Part shown: positions 9,052 to 20,000 of the stretch, in pieces
How positions within the stretch are numbered: the first letter of the stretch is position 1
How the letters are laid out: each line of letters begins with the position of its first letter
NCBI RefSeq assembly: GCF_000092065.1
Contig: NC_009362.1
Span: 124,001 to 188,000 of the forward strand
DNA from: Ostreococcus lucimarinus CCE9901
Taxonomy: Eukaryota; Chlorophyta; Mamiellophyceae; Mamiellales; Bathycoccaceae
Length of the DNA: 64,000 nucleotides
Direction of reading: 5' to 3'
Program-made: the position numbers and the translations under genes
Notes under the pieces: generated by a model
What the model was told of the DNA's origin: nothing
The model's input: the letters and a program-made list of their open reading frames with translations, nothing else
Databases searched by the model: none

Positions 9052-11154
9052 TTATCTCGGCGCGGGCGCGGGCCGACGAGTGAGAGACGGGCGAGTCGCG
9101 CCGTCGGCGATAAAGGTAGGTTTCTTTTCGTCATCCACGGCTTCGGGGTAGTCCAAGGTGTAGTGTAAGCCGCGAGACTCTTTACGCATGAGCGCGCACC
9201 GCAACATGAGCTCACCCGCGTCGAGCAGATTCATGACCTCAGCGAGCTGCATGGTGTAGCCCTTCGTCACACTCAGGCGTTCCTCGCACGCGGTGGCGAG
9301 CTCTCGAAGCTTTAAGAGCGCGACTTCCATCTCCGCCGTCGTTCGAACGATTCCCGCCGCGTTCCACATCGTGCGTTGAATTTCGCGACGAGTGTCGCGT
9401 TCCCACGAGTCGTGCTCCGCCGTGAAGTTTCGTAGCACGTCGCCGCGCGTGAGGTCGTCGCATCGTTCGTCGAGCCAGCGACGCAAGTCTTCATCGTCGA
9501 CGTCGAGCGAAGGTAACTCAGCGCGCAACGCGTCGATTTCGTTTGCTACGGACACCACCGCGCGACGCGCGAAGACGATACCCTCGAGCAAAGAATTACT
9601 CGCCAACCTATTCGCGCCGTGCACGCCGGTGTACGCGACTTCGCCGCACGCAAACAATCCACGCAAGGAGGTTTCGCCGTTTTCGTTCGTGCTCACGCCG
9701 CCGCACATGTAGTGCGCCGCGGGGACGACGGGAATGCGCTGCTTCGTCATGTCCAATCCTCGACGATCAAGCTCCGCGGCGACTCCCGGGAAGTTGCGTC
9801 GAATCTCTTCTCCGTCGACGTGCGTGATGTCCAAAAACACGCACGGCGCTCGCGTGCGTTTCATCTCGCTATCGATGCTTCTCGCCACGACGTCTCGCGG
9901 CGCGAGTTCTTCTCTCTCGTCGTATCTCGCCATGAAGCGCTCGCCCTCGGCGTTGTACAGCCGACCACCGTGCCCGCGCACGGCTTCCGTGATTAAAAAT
10001 GCATTTTCGTTTTGGTTGAGCTTCGCGGCGCCGCCTTCGCCCGTGTACAGCGCGGTGGGGTGAAACTGCATAAACTCCATGTTGGCCACCGCGACGCCCG
10101 CGCGCGTCGCCATGGCGATGCCGTCGCCCGTGCTCACCACGGGATTCGTCGTGCTCGGAAATAGGTGTCCGGCGCCACCGCACGCCAGCACGGTGGACGA
10201 CGCGACGAAGGCTATCGTCTTACCTCGGGCTTCGTCCACGACGAGCGCCCCGGCGCAGCGTTCGCCGTCTCGCGTCTTGAGCAACTCCATGGCGAAGTGA
10301 TACTCGTAAAACGTAATCCTCGGGTTCGCCTTAGCGGCTTCGAGCAAAGCGCGCTCGATCTCCTTTCCCGTCATGTCGTCCGCGTGCACGATGCGATGCC
10401 GACTGTGCCCTCCCTCGCGCGCGAGGTGCAGGCGTCCGTCGGCGTCGTCTCGCGTAAACCGCGTGCCTCTCTCGATGAGCGTCTCGACCGCCGCCTTCGA
10501 ATCCTCCACCATCACGCGCACCGCATTTTCATCGCACAAAAACCCACCCGCGACGCACGTGTCCCGCACGTGCTCATCCACGGAATCGAGCGTATCCACC
10601 ACGGCGCTGATGCCGCCCTGCGCGTACGTCGTCGCCGCCTCGAACGCGCGCGCCTTCGTCACGATCGCCACCTCTCCCACCTCCGCCGCGTCCAGCGCGT
10701 ACGACAGTCCCGCGATCCCGCTTCCGATCACCGCGAAATCCACGCGCACGCGCGCCTCCGTCGCGCCGCGTCCTCGCCCTCGTCGCGCGCGCGCGCGCGA
10801 GATCTCCGATTCGCCGCGCATTTCCCCGCCTCGCGCGCGCGTCTCTCGCGCCCGCGCCGCCGCGCGCGTCCCCGACGTCGCCCGCGTTCGTCCGCGTTCG
10901 CTCGCGTCCGTCTCCCCGCCGTTTCCCGCCTCGCGCGCGTCCTCGTCGACCGACGGCGACCGCACCGCGCGCGCCGTCCCTCGCCCTCGCGCGCGCGCGC
11001 GCGTCGCGCGCGTTGTCTCTGCGCGCGCCGCGCCCGCGGCGCGCGCGTCGGCGCGCGCGCGCGCCGCGCGCGCGTCCGCGATCGGCGCGCGCGTCGTCGC
11101 GCGTCGCCATCGCGCCGTCGACGTCGCCGTCGGCGTCATCGCGATCGTGCGCAT
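9052..11154 (-). CDS. AO: L-aspartate oxidase, plastid NAD synthesis
   Basis: This flavoenzyme oxidises L-aspartate to iminoaspartate, the first step of de novo NAD synthesis in plastids. Of 700 residues, roughly the first 140 are Arg/Ala/Thr low-complexity sequence, longer than an ordinary transit peptide. Then comes the FAD Rossmann motif IGSGIAGLSYALDA, the TYAQGGISAV segment, the HLAREGGHSRHRIVHADD substrate loop, FMQFHPTALY, and the C-terminal helical domain. E. coli NadB is about 540 residues and plant AO about 650, so the catalytic part is full length. An internal Met could be the true start, given the very repetitive N-terminus. It is divergent from RIC1. Confidence 0.93.
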   Translation of the reverse strand: MRTIAMTPTATSTARWRRATTRAPIADARAARARADARAAGAARAETTRATRARARGRGTARAVRSPSVDEDAREAGNGGETDASERGRTRATSGTRAAARARETRARGGEMRGESEISRARARRGRGRGATEARVRVDFAVIGSGIAGLSYALDAAEVGEVAIVTKARAFEAATTYAQGGISAVVDTLDSVDEHVRDTCVAGGFLCDENAVRVMVEDSKAAVETLIERGTRFTRDDADGRLHLAREGGHSRHRIVHADDMTGKEIERALLEAAKANPRITFYEYHFAMELLKTRDGERCAGALVVDEARGKTIAFVASSTVLACGGAGHLFPSTTNPVVSTGDGIAMATRAGVAVANMEFMQFHPTALYTGEGGAAKLNQNENAFLITEAVRGHGGRLYNAEGERFMARYDEREELAPRDVVARSIDSEMKRTRAPCVFLDITHVDGEEIRRNFPGVAAELDRRGLDMTKQRIPVVPAAHYMCGGVSTNENGETSLRGLFACGEVAYTGVHGANRLASNSLLEGIVFARRAVVSVANEIDALRAELPSLDVDDEDLRRWLDERCDDLTRGDVLRNFTAEHDSWERDTRREIQRTMWNAAGIVRTTAEMEVALLKLRELATACEERLSVTKGYTMQLAEVMNLLDAGELMLRCALMRKESRGLHYTLDYPEAVDDEKKPTFIADGATRPSLTRRPAPAPR

Positions 11155-11492
11155 CGCGCGCGTCGGAGCGCGCCGCGCGTCGCGGTGGGCGTCCCGCGCG
11201 GCGCACGCGCGCGTCGCGTCGACGCGCGCGTCGCCGCGAGGTCGCGTCGCTGTGCGGTCGCCGTCGACGCGACGCCGCGGCGACGCCGCGCTGGATGGCG
11301 GATAGCGTATCGTTCAATTCCTACGTCTCACTCATTCTACAGCACCGTATGTCCGAATCAAACAGAGGATCGTCCACGATGAAACGTATACCGTCTACAA
11401 ATAGAAGTATGGAAAACTTGTCTTGACTACGATAAAAACTCGAACGCCGACGCGCGCGCGCGACCGACGCGCGCGAGACGGCGACGCGCGCG
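11155..11492. other. Intergenic, divergent promoter region AO/RIC1
   Basis: This 338-bp region separates two divergent starts. About 11295-11425 is distinctly AT-richer than the flanks, as expected for core promoters here. I see no RNA gene or conserved coding sequence in it. Confidence 0.5.
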
Positions 11493-14400
11493 ATGCCGTG
11501 CGCGCTCGCGCACGCGTGGCCCAAGACGCGCTCCAGCGCGCGCGACGACCGCGCGTCGCGCGCGACGCCTCGCGACGCCGCGACGACGCGCGATGGCGAC
11601 GCGAACACCGACGCCACCGACGACGACGACGCGACGACGGCGTGCGGCGCGGCGGTGCACCGCGAGGGCGCGTTCCTCGCCGCGTTCGACGCGCGCGGCG
11701 TCGAGGCGCGCGCGATCGGACGGCACGGCCGGAGCGGGCGCGAAGTGGGGAGGATCGAGACGGACGCGCGCGCGCGGGGCGAACGCGTCGTCGCGTGCGG
11801 TTGGCGCGAGGCGTCGGCGCGACGCGGAACGCGCGCGCGGGACGCGGGGGGGGGGTGGGACGTCGAGGATGGGCGAGAGGGACGCGATGAACGGTTGGGG
11901 ACGTCGCTCGTGAGCGTGAGCGCGGATGGGGAGGTTTATATATCGAGGGCGAGCGCGACGACGCGGAGCGACGGCGAGTTTGAGGGAACGCTGGAGATCG
12001 AACGCGTCGTGACGTTGGACGACGGCGAGCGGGCGACGTGTTGCGCGAGCGATGACGATGAAATCGTGGTCGGGACGGATAGGGGGCGGGTGGTGTTTTT
12101 GTGCTGGGAGGAGGGGTCGGAGGGGCGAAGCGCGACGTGCGCGCGGAGCGAACGAGACGGCGGCGCGACGAGCGTGGCGTGGTGCCGCGATACCGGTACG
12201 GTGGTCGTGCGGTTCGATGCGGGAGCGGTGTGCGCGCTGGAGATTGATGCGGCGGGCGACGTGCGGCGAAGGAACTGGTTCGATGCGTTCCCGTGTCCGG
12301 CGACGTGCGCCGCGTTTCATCGAGGCTCGCGGCGGCTCGCGCTCGGCACAGCCGACGGCGAAATCCGCGTGTACGACGACGCGATGACGTCGGAGGCCGC
12401 GAAACCGCGACATGTTTTCGGGTTAAGTCCGTGGGGCTTCGGCGTGGAAGACACTGGCGCGTTAGCGCACGCTTCTTGGTCGAACGACGGGCGAGCGCTC
12501 GCCGTCGGTTGGCGTCGGCGCGGCGTGAGCGTGTGGAGCGAATCGGGATGTTTGCTCATGTGTACTTTACATCACGGCGGCGGCGATAGCGCGGTGGGAA
12601 CATCGTCTTCGCCGCGCGCGACGTTCACGGGTGACGAGGAAGTGCCAGAGATGGGCGCTTGTCTGGCCCCGCCCGCGTGGGGCGTCGGCGACTACGCGTT
12701 GTTCGTCCCGGTGCGGTCCGAGTCTGGTTCGAAAGTTTTAGAGTACGCGCTCGCGAAGAGCGTGTCGAACAGTCGCGTCGCCCCTCGATCATACGATGGC
12801 GGTTGCGATCACGATGATGCATCACTGCTTCTTGGTGACGATCGTATTTTCATCGTCGCCTCGAGCGCGACGAGCACCAGAGTTCACGCGCGACAGGAAG
12901 TGTGTCCGAGCGAGTACGTCCAGCGTCAGTGGCCCATGTGCGTGGCGGGAATGAGCCCGAGCGGCGATCGAGTCGCCGTCGGAGGCGTGCGAGGATGCGT
13001 CGTGTTTGACACGCGCGGTGAATGCTGGAGTCAGTTAGGAGACGTGGAAGAGGAGAACTCCTTCGAGGCAATCGCGTTCGATTGGATGCAACCGGCACCG
13101 CCGACATCGGGGCGGCAGCGTAGCGTGTTGCAGCCGGTACTCGCCATCGTCGCTCGATTAGGTAGAACGAGGATGTTTACAAAGTCTATCAAGTTGTCGT
13201 ACGGCATTAGCTTTTACGCCGACGGCGGAAAGGGTGACCTTTTGATGACGATGCCGCTACCATCCGAGGCGACGGGCGCATACGCGTGCGGAGAATTCTT
13301 ACTCGTGAGCTTCTCGAATGGCGAAATAGCAGTGTACGAGGTGGAAGAAATGTCATCGAACGTGGGAGCGATTTCCGCACACCACGTTCGCGAGGATGCG
13401 GGACAGCGACGGAAAACAACCTTAAACGCGGGCGGGCGCGTGCAAGGAATGTGCGCGGTGCCGCCGGCGGCGGCGCCCGAGCGAGCGCCGAGCGAGTGCG
13501 TAGTTTTGACAGAAGCTGGCGAACTCTTCGTCGTAGACTTGACGGATGAGTACGATCAGGTGAAGCTCTTTGATGACGTCGCGGAGTTCTGGGTCGTTGG
13601 AAGCGCGAACGCACCGCAAGAAATGATGATGCAAGGGGACGAAAGCAGCGACTTTGAGAGCGACGCGAGAGATTCGCTTTCTGTGGACGGGGGATGCGTA
13701 TTTGCCTATGGTGCCGAAGGGATGCGCATATGTTACTTTCCGAATGGCGACTTACGACAAATCCTCATCAACGGCGCAACGTCGTGTGACGTTGAGCGCG
13801 CGGCGAACAATCCAGAACTCGAGTTTGATCGAGAATTGTATCCGATGAGCGTGAGCCTGAATATGAATCGCATCATCGGAGTGACGCAAAAGTTTTCCTT
13901 CGCAGATGCGGTAGACATGCCATACTTCACAATCGCACCCAAATCGCACACAATTGTGCCTTACATTTTGCGCAAGCTTTTGAGTTCTGGCCAGCACGAC
14001 GCCGCGTTGCGATATGCGCGTGCCGCTCGACGACAGACGCCGCACTTCATGCATGCGCTCGAATGGTTGCTCTTCACAGCGCTGGAACGCTCGAATCGCG
14101 AAATCACGTCACAAACAGTACTCAAGCAATCGATTGCACTGCTGTCGGAGTTGCCAAATTATCTTGACGTCATCGTGAGCGTGGCGCGGAAGACAGACAA
14201 CACGCGATGGGAATCGCTCTTCAAATATGCCGGTAAACCAAGCGAGCTTTGTGTCAAGGCGTTGAAATTAAAGCGCATTCGTATCGCGGCGTGCTACATT
14301 CTCGTCGTCGATAAACTTGAGGGCGAAACAATGGGACGTGAAATCGCCGTGCGCGTGATGAGAGCCGCGCTGGAAGCCCGCGAGTACAAGCTCGTCGAAG

Positions 14401-15074
14401 ACCTCATCAAGTTTTTACTGCAGCCAGCAGACGAAGCGGCGAAGGAAAATCAAAAGCCTGGAATCTTCAAGCGCGTGCTTGAAGTCATCGCTCCGCCGCC
14501 AAACAGCGTAATTGCGTTAGGCGGGCGCGCAGATCGTGAGCTTGCGCTTGGTGAACCAGAACAACTGTTATTGAAGTCGCACGTCGACTCTCTGGGCCGC
14601 GAACGCGATGTCGCGGCGATGGGAGCTTTTATGAGCGAAACGTCCTTTGACGGCGTCGCTTACTTGAAACACGAGACGGACGAGAATGGTGAAGCGTACA
14701 TCTCCGATTTCGCGGGCAGTATCGAGTTAGCAGCGCGGCGATTACGAGAAGGAAAATTACGACGAGCGGCGTCGAGTCAAAGTTCTCGCACAGAGAGTTT
14801 ATTTCTCGTCGATCCCACGCGCGCCGTCGGATCGAAAGTCGAAAGCGACGCCACTTACGTCACCTCGCTTCTCGCCACCGCGCGCGAGGCGGGTTGTACC
14901 GACTGGTCTTTACTACTCGCTACTCTTTTAGGACGCGCAGACGTCCTAAACGAGTTTTTCACGAACGAACCGGCGCTTCGAGAACCTTGGATGAACATCG
15001 CAAAGCGCGTCGCGACAAACACGAGCGACGCGACGTTGAAGAATCACCTCACGGCGCTCGTCTCGGATATTTGA
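11493..15074 (+). CDS. RIC1: RIC1-like Rab6/Ypt6 GEF subunit
   Basis: RIC1 pairs with RGP1 to activate Rab6/Ypt6 at the Golgi for retrograde transport. The 1193-residue protein has an N-terminal WD40-like half: weak blades such as GTADGEIRVYDD and ALAVGWRRRGVSVWSESG, the latter typical of RIC1. From about residue 820 it has the conserved RIC1 alpha-helical region: YILRKLLSSGQHDAALRYA, HFMHALEWLLFTALE, LPNYLDVIVSVARKTD and LKLKRIRIAACYILVV. Length matches the family (about 1100-1400). It is single-exon. The first 150 residues are Arg/Ala-rich and less certain. No RGP1 gene lies nearby. Confidence 0.88.
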   Translation: MPCALAHAWPKTRSSARDDRASRATPRDAATTRDGDANTDATDDDDATTACGAAVHREGAFLAAFDARGVEARAIGRHGRSGREVGRIETDARARGERVVACGWREASARRGTRARDAGGGWDVEDGREGRDERLGTSLVSVSADGEVYISRASATTRSDGEFEGTLEIERVVTLDDGERATCCASDDDEIVVGTDRGRVVFLCWEEGSEGRSATCARSERDGGATSVAWCRDTGTVVVRFDAGAVCALEIDAAGDVRRRNWFDAFPCPATCAAFHRGSRRLALGTADGEIRVYDDAMTSEAAKPRHVFGLSPWGFGVEDTGALAHASWSNDGRALAVGWRRRGVSVWSESGCLLMCTLHHGGGDSAVGTSSSPRATFTGDEEVPEMGACLAPPAWGVGDYALFVPVRSESGSKVLEYALAKSVSNSRVAPRSYDGGCDHDDASLLLGDDRIFIVASSATSTRVHARQEVCPSEYVQRQWPMCVAGMSPSGDRVAVGGVRGCVVFDTRGECWSQLGDVEEENSFEAIAFDWMQPAPPTSGRQRSVLQPVLAIVARLGRTRMFTKSIKLSYGISFYADGGKGDLLMTMPLPSEATGAYACGEFLLVSFSNGEIAVYEVEEMSSNVGAISAHHVREDAGQRRKTTLNAGGRVQGMCAVPPAAAPERAPSECVVLTEAGELFVVDLTDEYDQVKLFDDVAEFWVVGSANAPQEMMMQGDESSDFESDARDSLSVDGGCVFAYGAEGMRICYFPNGDLRQILINGATSCDVERAANNPELEFDRELYPMSVSLNMNRIIGVTQKFSFADAVDMPYFTIAPKSHTIVPYILRKLLSSGQHDAALRYARAARRQTPHFMHALEWLLFTALERSNREITSQTVLKQSIALLSELPNYLDVIVSVARKTDNTRWESLFKYAGKPSELCVKALKLKRIRIAACYILVVDKLEGETMGREIAVRVMRAALEAREYKLVEDLIKFLLQPADEAAKENQKPGIFKRVLEVIAPPPNSVIALGGRADRELALGEPEQLLLKSHVDSLGRERDVAAMGAFMSETSFDGVAYLKHETDENGEAYISDFAGSIELAARRLREGKLRRAASSQSSRTESLFLVDPTRAVGSKVESDATYVTSLLATAREAGCTDWSLLLATLLGRADVLNEFFTNEPALREPWMNIAKRVATNTSDATLKNHLTALVSDI

Positions 15075-15164
15075 GCGTCAACGTTGTCGCCGTGGCTTAG
15101 AACATTAGCATAGCGTGTAACAAAGAGAAGGATAAACAAAGAGATGTTTGACAAACAACGACGT

Positions 15165-16394
15165 CTATCGCGATTCGAGAAACTCGGTGACAAGTCTTTT
15201 TATTTCCTCCTTACGATCGGACAGAGACATCCCGAATTTGGTTTCCAAATCCTTGCGAACGCTCTTCATAGAAACTTGTTCCATGTCGGCGTTTACTAGT
15301 AACCTTCGAACAGCGCTACCGAGCTCGGCCGCCGTCGGTGGCGGGTTGGTCGGTTCCGCCGCAGGCGCAGGCGCCGGCGTCGGTTCGACCGGTTTCGGCG
15401 GTTCCGTCTTGGGTGCCGGTGGCGCGGGCGCGGGCGTGGGCGCCTTCGCGGGCGACGGTGCTTTCACTGGAGACGGTTCCGGCGACGGTTCTGGCGACGG
15501 AGATTGTTGTTTCGCCGGCTTGGGCGCCGGCTTCGGCTTTTTAGCCGCCGGCTTTTCCGTGAACTCTTCGTCTGAATCTTCCTCTTCCTCCTCTTCTTCG
15601 TCTTCCTCGTCTTCGTCTTCGTCCTCTTCGTCCTCTTCGTCCTCTTCCTCTTCCTCTTCCTCCTCTTCTTCCTCTTCCTCCGCCGGCTCCTCTTCCTTTC
15701 CAGTCAACTTCGCGATTTTCGCGCGCAACGCGGCGTTCTCCGCCTTCAACTTTTTAATCAACGCTGCTTGCTTCGCCGACCCACCCGCCGACGATTTCGC
15801 CGCCGCCGTCTTTTTTGCTTTAGCCGCCGTCTTCTTCGCCGTGCGTTCGCGTTTCTTTTCCTTCGCCGCGCGTTTCTTCGCCTCCGCCTCCTCCAACGAT
15901 TTTTTCCCGCTCGCCTTCGGCGCGTCCAACCACGTCATCAAACGCGCCACCTGCGCCTCCTTCTTCCCTTCCGCCCCGCTTCCTCGCGGCAGCTCGAACA
16001 AGTCCAGAAGATCGTGCAGCGTGTCTTTAAACGCCCTCGACAGCAAATCTTCCTTCACCGCGCGCTCGCCGTCGTTTTCGAACGTCCATCCCGAGAACTC
16101 GCCGATGTCCCGCTTGATGGTTTGTTGCTTGCCCACCCCCTTGTACAGGATGCGATACACAAACTTCAACAGCTCCTCCTTGCGCGGGATCTTCGACAGC
16201 TTGAACGCCACGTTCGGGATCTCGCACAGCTTCGTCCCGCGTCCCGGCTTGACGTCGAGCGATTTCTTCGGCGCGTCGTCGACGACTTGAAACACTTCAA
16301 CTTTTTTACGTTCGCGTTTCGGTTTCACGCTCGGCGACGCCGGCGCGGGCGTCGGCGCGGTCGCCGCGGGGGCGTCGGGCGTGGGCGCGTCCAT
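15165..16394 (-). CDS. DEK: DEK-like chromatin protein
   Basis: DEK proteins bind structured DNA and nucleosomes and shape chromatin topology in the nucleus. The 409-residue chain has a Pro/Ala/Lys N-terminus, then the DEK core with its SAP-like segment (VFQVVDDAPKKSLDVKPGRG, IPNVAFKLSKIPRKEELLKF, LHDLLDLF). A Lys/Ala-rich stretch follows, then a long Glu/Asp run at about residues 235-275, then Pro-rich linkers. The C-terminal DEK-C helical domain covers about residues 355-408 (AVRRLLVNADMEQVSMKSVR). The acidic run is coded by a TCTTCC/TCTTCG-like repeat at about 15570-15690 on the plus strand. It is convergent with RIC1 and divergent from the small coiled-coil gene. Confidence 0.85.
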   Translation of the reverse strand: MDAPTPDAPAATAPTPAPASPSVKPKRERKKVEVFQVVDDAPKKSLDVKPGRGTKLCEIPNVAFKLSKIPRKEELLKFVYRILYKGVGKQQTIKRDIGEFSGWTFENDGERAVKEDLLSRAFKDTLHDLLDLFELPRGSGAEGKKEAQVARLMTWLDAPKASGKKSLEEAEAKKRAAKEKKRERTAKKTAAKAKKTAAAKSSAGGSAKQAALIKKLKAENAALRAKIAKLTGKEEEPAEEEEEEEEEEEEEDEEDEEDEDEDEEDEEEEEEEDSDEEFTEKPAAKKPKPAPKPAKQQSPSPEPSPEPSPVKAPSPAKAPTPAPAPPAPKTEPPKPVEPTPAPAPAAEPTNPPPTAAELGSAVRRLLVNADMEQVSMKSVRKDLETKFGMSLSDRKEEIKRLVTEFLESR

Positions 16395-16547
16395 GTGTGC
16401 GCGCGTTTTCGTGCGCTCGGCGGCGATGCGCGACGCGTCGCGCGTTCAAATGTGCGGGCGAGTTTGAAATTTAATTTAAATTTAAAAACGCTCGTCGTCG
16501 GCGTCAGTCGTCGGCGCGCGTCGACGCGAAGCGACGACGCGCGCGCG

Positions 16548-16922
16548 ATGGTGTTTAAGACGCTGTGGAACTACGTCAAGGTGTACCGCGCGCAGACGCG
16601 CGCGCTGGAGCGCATACGCGCGGAGAGATCGGCGCTGGAGAAGACGCAGCGGGAAATCGCGGCGATGACGGAGAAAAATGCTGAAAACGAGCGCGCGCTC
16701 GCGTCGTTCGCGAAGTGGAGCGCGGGAGCGATGCGGGAGAACGCGTCGTCGATGGAAGAGATCGAGCGGGTGACGACGGAGATGACGGATAGGTTGGGAG
16801 CGGTGTCGGAACAGCACGTGAGGGACGCGTACGAGGCGGAGGCGCGAGCGGCGGAGGCGATGAACGCGTCGCGAGCGGCTGCGGTGTTTGCGAATCTGGA
16901 TGAGGTGAAGGGGAAGTCATGA
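16548..16922 (+). CDS. Small coiled-coil protein, unrecognised
   Basis: This is a 124-residue protein starting MVFKTLWNYVKVYRAQTRAL. I chose this ATG because the frame upstream overlaps the DEK gene and codes only Arg-rich shadow sequence, whereas from here on composition is helical and heptad-like: many Glu, Lys, Arg and Ala, no Pro. The predicted fold is one long or two medium coiled-coil helices, without membrane segment or signal. I cannot assign a family. It could be a subunit of a tethering or organelle-biogenesis complex, but nothing in the sequence proves that. Confidence 0.6.
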   Translation: MVFKTLWNYVKVYRAQTRALERIRAERSALEKTQREIAAMTEKNAENERALASFAKWSAGAMRENASSMEEIERVTTEMTDRLGAVSEQHVRDAYEAEARAAEAMNASRAAAVFANLDEVKGKS

Positions 16923-17009
16923 GCGGTTGGGGTAGCGTAGGGTAGCGTAGTCTCGTAGCGGTGTTGTGAGTGTACATGTTTTGTAGAAATTGAAAGGCGC
17001 GCGGCGTCT

Positions 17010-20000
17010 CTACTCGTCGGCGGGTTTGGCGGATTGCACGCGCATGGCGGGCTTGGATAATAAGCGACCGGTGCCGCGGCGTATACCCTCGAGCTCGGCG
17101 CGATGTTTGCCTGTGATTGGTTTCGCGCGCTCGCCCGCGGGTGGGCTGGTGTCGAAACGCATGTGCTTGTTCGGTCGCGCGAGCGATGGGCTCGACGGCG
17201 GTTCGTCGGCGTTGACATCACTCAAGATGCGCCGTGCTGTGCCCATGGTTCCCGGTGTCTTCCCAGGAGTGCGACCTGCTAATGGTCGCTTCACCGCGGG
17301 CGTGCGCGCGGTCGTCTTCGAGACGCTCGGTGGCGGTTCGATGCCCTTGAGTTGTGCGATTTCAGTCTTGGCCGCGTGCAAGGCGACTTCGAGAGACTCA
17401 ATGCGCGATCGCGCGGTGGAGTACTTGCTCCTCGTAGCCTGCGAAGACTTGTTTGCTTCATCAACGTCGTGCATGAGCGCCGTGACCTTGGCCTCCATCT
17501 CTTGCGCGCGTTCTTCCGCTCGCTTGCGAGCCGCCTTGGCGGAGTCCAAACGCGCATCCGATTTCGCGTGCGCGTCACCATCTGCGGTCGCGTTGTCGTT
17601 CGCGGCGAGCTTTCGCTCCAACTTTGCAATTTCTGCGTCCTTGAGTTCCATTTCCTCGTGTAGCTTACGAATTTGAGCTTGTGCGGTCCCTGCGGCGGAG
17701 AACTCAGCCGACGCAGCAGATTTCGCTCGCGAAATCTCTTCTCGCGCCGCAGCGAGTTTCTTTTCGGCGTTTCGAATGTCCGCTGCGAAAGCTGAGCTCA
17801 ACAGGCTCTTCTGCTCTTCTAACGCGACGGAATGTTCTTCGACCAGCTCGGTGCGCACGGCGTCTTCTGTCTCTGCACGCGCCCTTCTCATCTCAGCGAG
17901 CTCGTTTTCGAGATCTGTGATTTGAGACTTGTACTCGCGCTCTAATTCCTCCATCGTCTTCGTGTGCTCTTCGTTCAACGCCGCCAACTCATTGGCGTGC
18001 GCGTCCGCTGCCGACGTCGACTCTGTTTGTTCGAGCGCGTTCGCGAGACGTGCTTCCACGTCCGCCATGGCCTCTGCGTGCTTGCGCTCGAGTGCCTCCA
18101 AGGCTTCCGCCTGCGCGGCGTTTATCTTCTCAATCTGTTCCGAGAACGCTTGCGCTTGCGCCGCGAGTTTCGACGTGTGCGCGTCTACAAGCTCGACTTT
18201 CGCATTCGCCATCTCTTCGCGTAACGCGTCCATTGCCCGAGTGTGGCCCTCCTTGAGCGCATCGATCGCACGAGTGTGCTCTGCTCGCGCCGTCGCAGAC
18301 TCACCCGCGAATTTCGACTCGAGTTCGCCCGCTTGTTTCTCCAAAGCCGCCTCGTGCGCTGCACGCTCGACTTCGAATCCCCCCTCCACGTCGAATTTTA
18401 CACTCGCGAGCGCTTCTTCGTGTTTGCGCGCAAGAACCTGCAGTTCGGCGACGTGCGCAGTCTTAAGCTCGGCCATCGCCGCTTCGCCCGCCTCAGTCGC
18501 GGCGCCTACGGCAGCTTCGAATTCAGCTCGTTTCTTCTCCAGCTCGCAGTCGTGCTCAGCCTTTTGAGCGCTCAGCGCTGAATCTATTTTGCATTGCATC
18601 GTTTCCAACTCCGCCTTGGCCGCCGCGAGCGCGTTGGTCGTTTCTTCGTACGACGAGTTCGCACCCGCCGCCTTGGCTTCGGCGAGCTCGACGCGCGCCT
18701 CGAGCTCGGCTCTATCCTTGTCAGCTTGCACCTTGTGCGCCGCGAGCACTTCGAGCTTCGAAAACATCTCTTCCATCACTTCTTTGTTCTCTTCAAACGT
18801 CGCTTGAACGCGTGCGCGGTCGGCTTCCGCAGATTCCTTGGCCATCTTGTGCTCGTTCTCCAAAACTTCCGCCGCGAGTTGCGCCGCGCGAACGTTTTCC
18901 GCAGTCTCTTCGCTCGCCAACGCGCGACGCTCGGCGGCATCGGCAGCGGCTTGGAGAACTTGATTTTGCGCCTCGATGTCATCCAATGATTTCAAGGCAG
19001 CCGCTTTTTCGTCGAGCGCTTTGGCCGTAAGTTCGCCCTCAGCGATGACGAGCTTGCGCAAATCCTTCAATTCCTCCTCGGCGGTGGCTAAACGTCCGCG
19101 ATTGGCGGAGCGCTCATTCTCGGCTTGAAGGCGATCGGCGCGCTCTTGCAACGCCGCGAGTTCGATGCGGACGCGAACGACCTCGGGTGGGTGTTCGTTC
19201 TGCTTTCGAAGCTCTTCAATCTCCGCATTCACCGACTCTGGCGTTAACTCTTTGCGCTTGAGCGCCTCGTCGCGTAAACGAATCACCATCTTGGCGGATT
19301 GCAAATTCTTGTCCAAACACGTGCATAAATCCTTGGCGTGCTCGAGTTTGCTCTTCAGCTTCGCGAGCTCTTCTTCGCTATCCTTTGCCGCAGCCGCGGC
19401 CGCGCGATTCGCCTTCGCCATGATGGCTTCGAGTTCGACAATCTTCGCTCGAGCGTCGACGTCGTTCAAGCCGCCGCCACCCTCGGCGAGGAGCGCTCGC
19501 AAACGCCCAACCTCAGCCGCGAGCTCGTTCGCTGATCCGACGGATTCTTCGTTCGCCACTGCGCGGACTTTCACAAGCTTGGCGCGCTGGGCGAATTTCA
19601 GCGTAGACATTGTCTCCTCCACGTTCACATGCGCCGGCGAGACGCACGCGAGGAGCGTGCAGCGCGCGCGTCCGCCGAGCGCGTCCTTGAGCAAAAACGT
19701 CAACTTGGAATCGCGGTAGGGCACGTGTCGTTCCTTGCCGTCGGCCACGTCCACGAGGGCTTTGATGACGTTCCCGAGCGCGCTGAGCGATTTATTAATC
19801 GCGCTCGCCTCTTTCAAACGTTCACCTGCCGCGTCCGTGCTCTTCTGCCGCTCGCTCCCTGCGAGATCGACCAAGTGCAAAAGCGCGCTCTTTTTTGTCG
19901 TCGGCGCCGTGGGATGCGCCTTCGTGCGCGATTCCACCGAAATCGTGAACACGCTGTGCGAACGCGAAGAATCGGCATTCATATTCGTCTGACCCACCCT

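Noticed and set aside
11311-11325. GTTCAATTCC resembling a tRNA T-loop box B
   Set aside because: Flanks do not form a T-stem, and no acceptor stem, D-arm or anticodon arm can be drawn around it.
15570-15690. Long Ser-run frame on the plus strand opposite the DEK acidic run
   Set aside because: It is the complement of the Glu/Asp codons of DEK (simple repeat), not a gene.
15768-16547. Plus-strand frame running into the small coiled-coil gene
   Set aside because: Antisense to DEK; only the part from the ATG at 16548 has normal composition.
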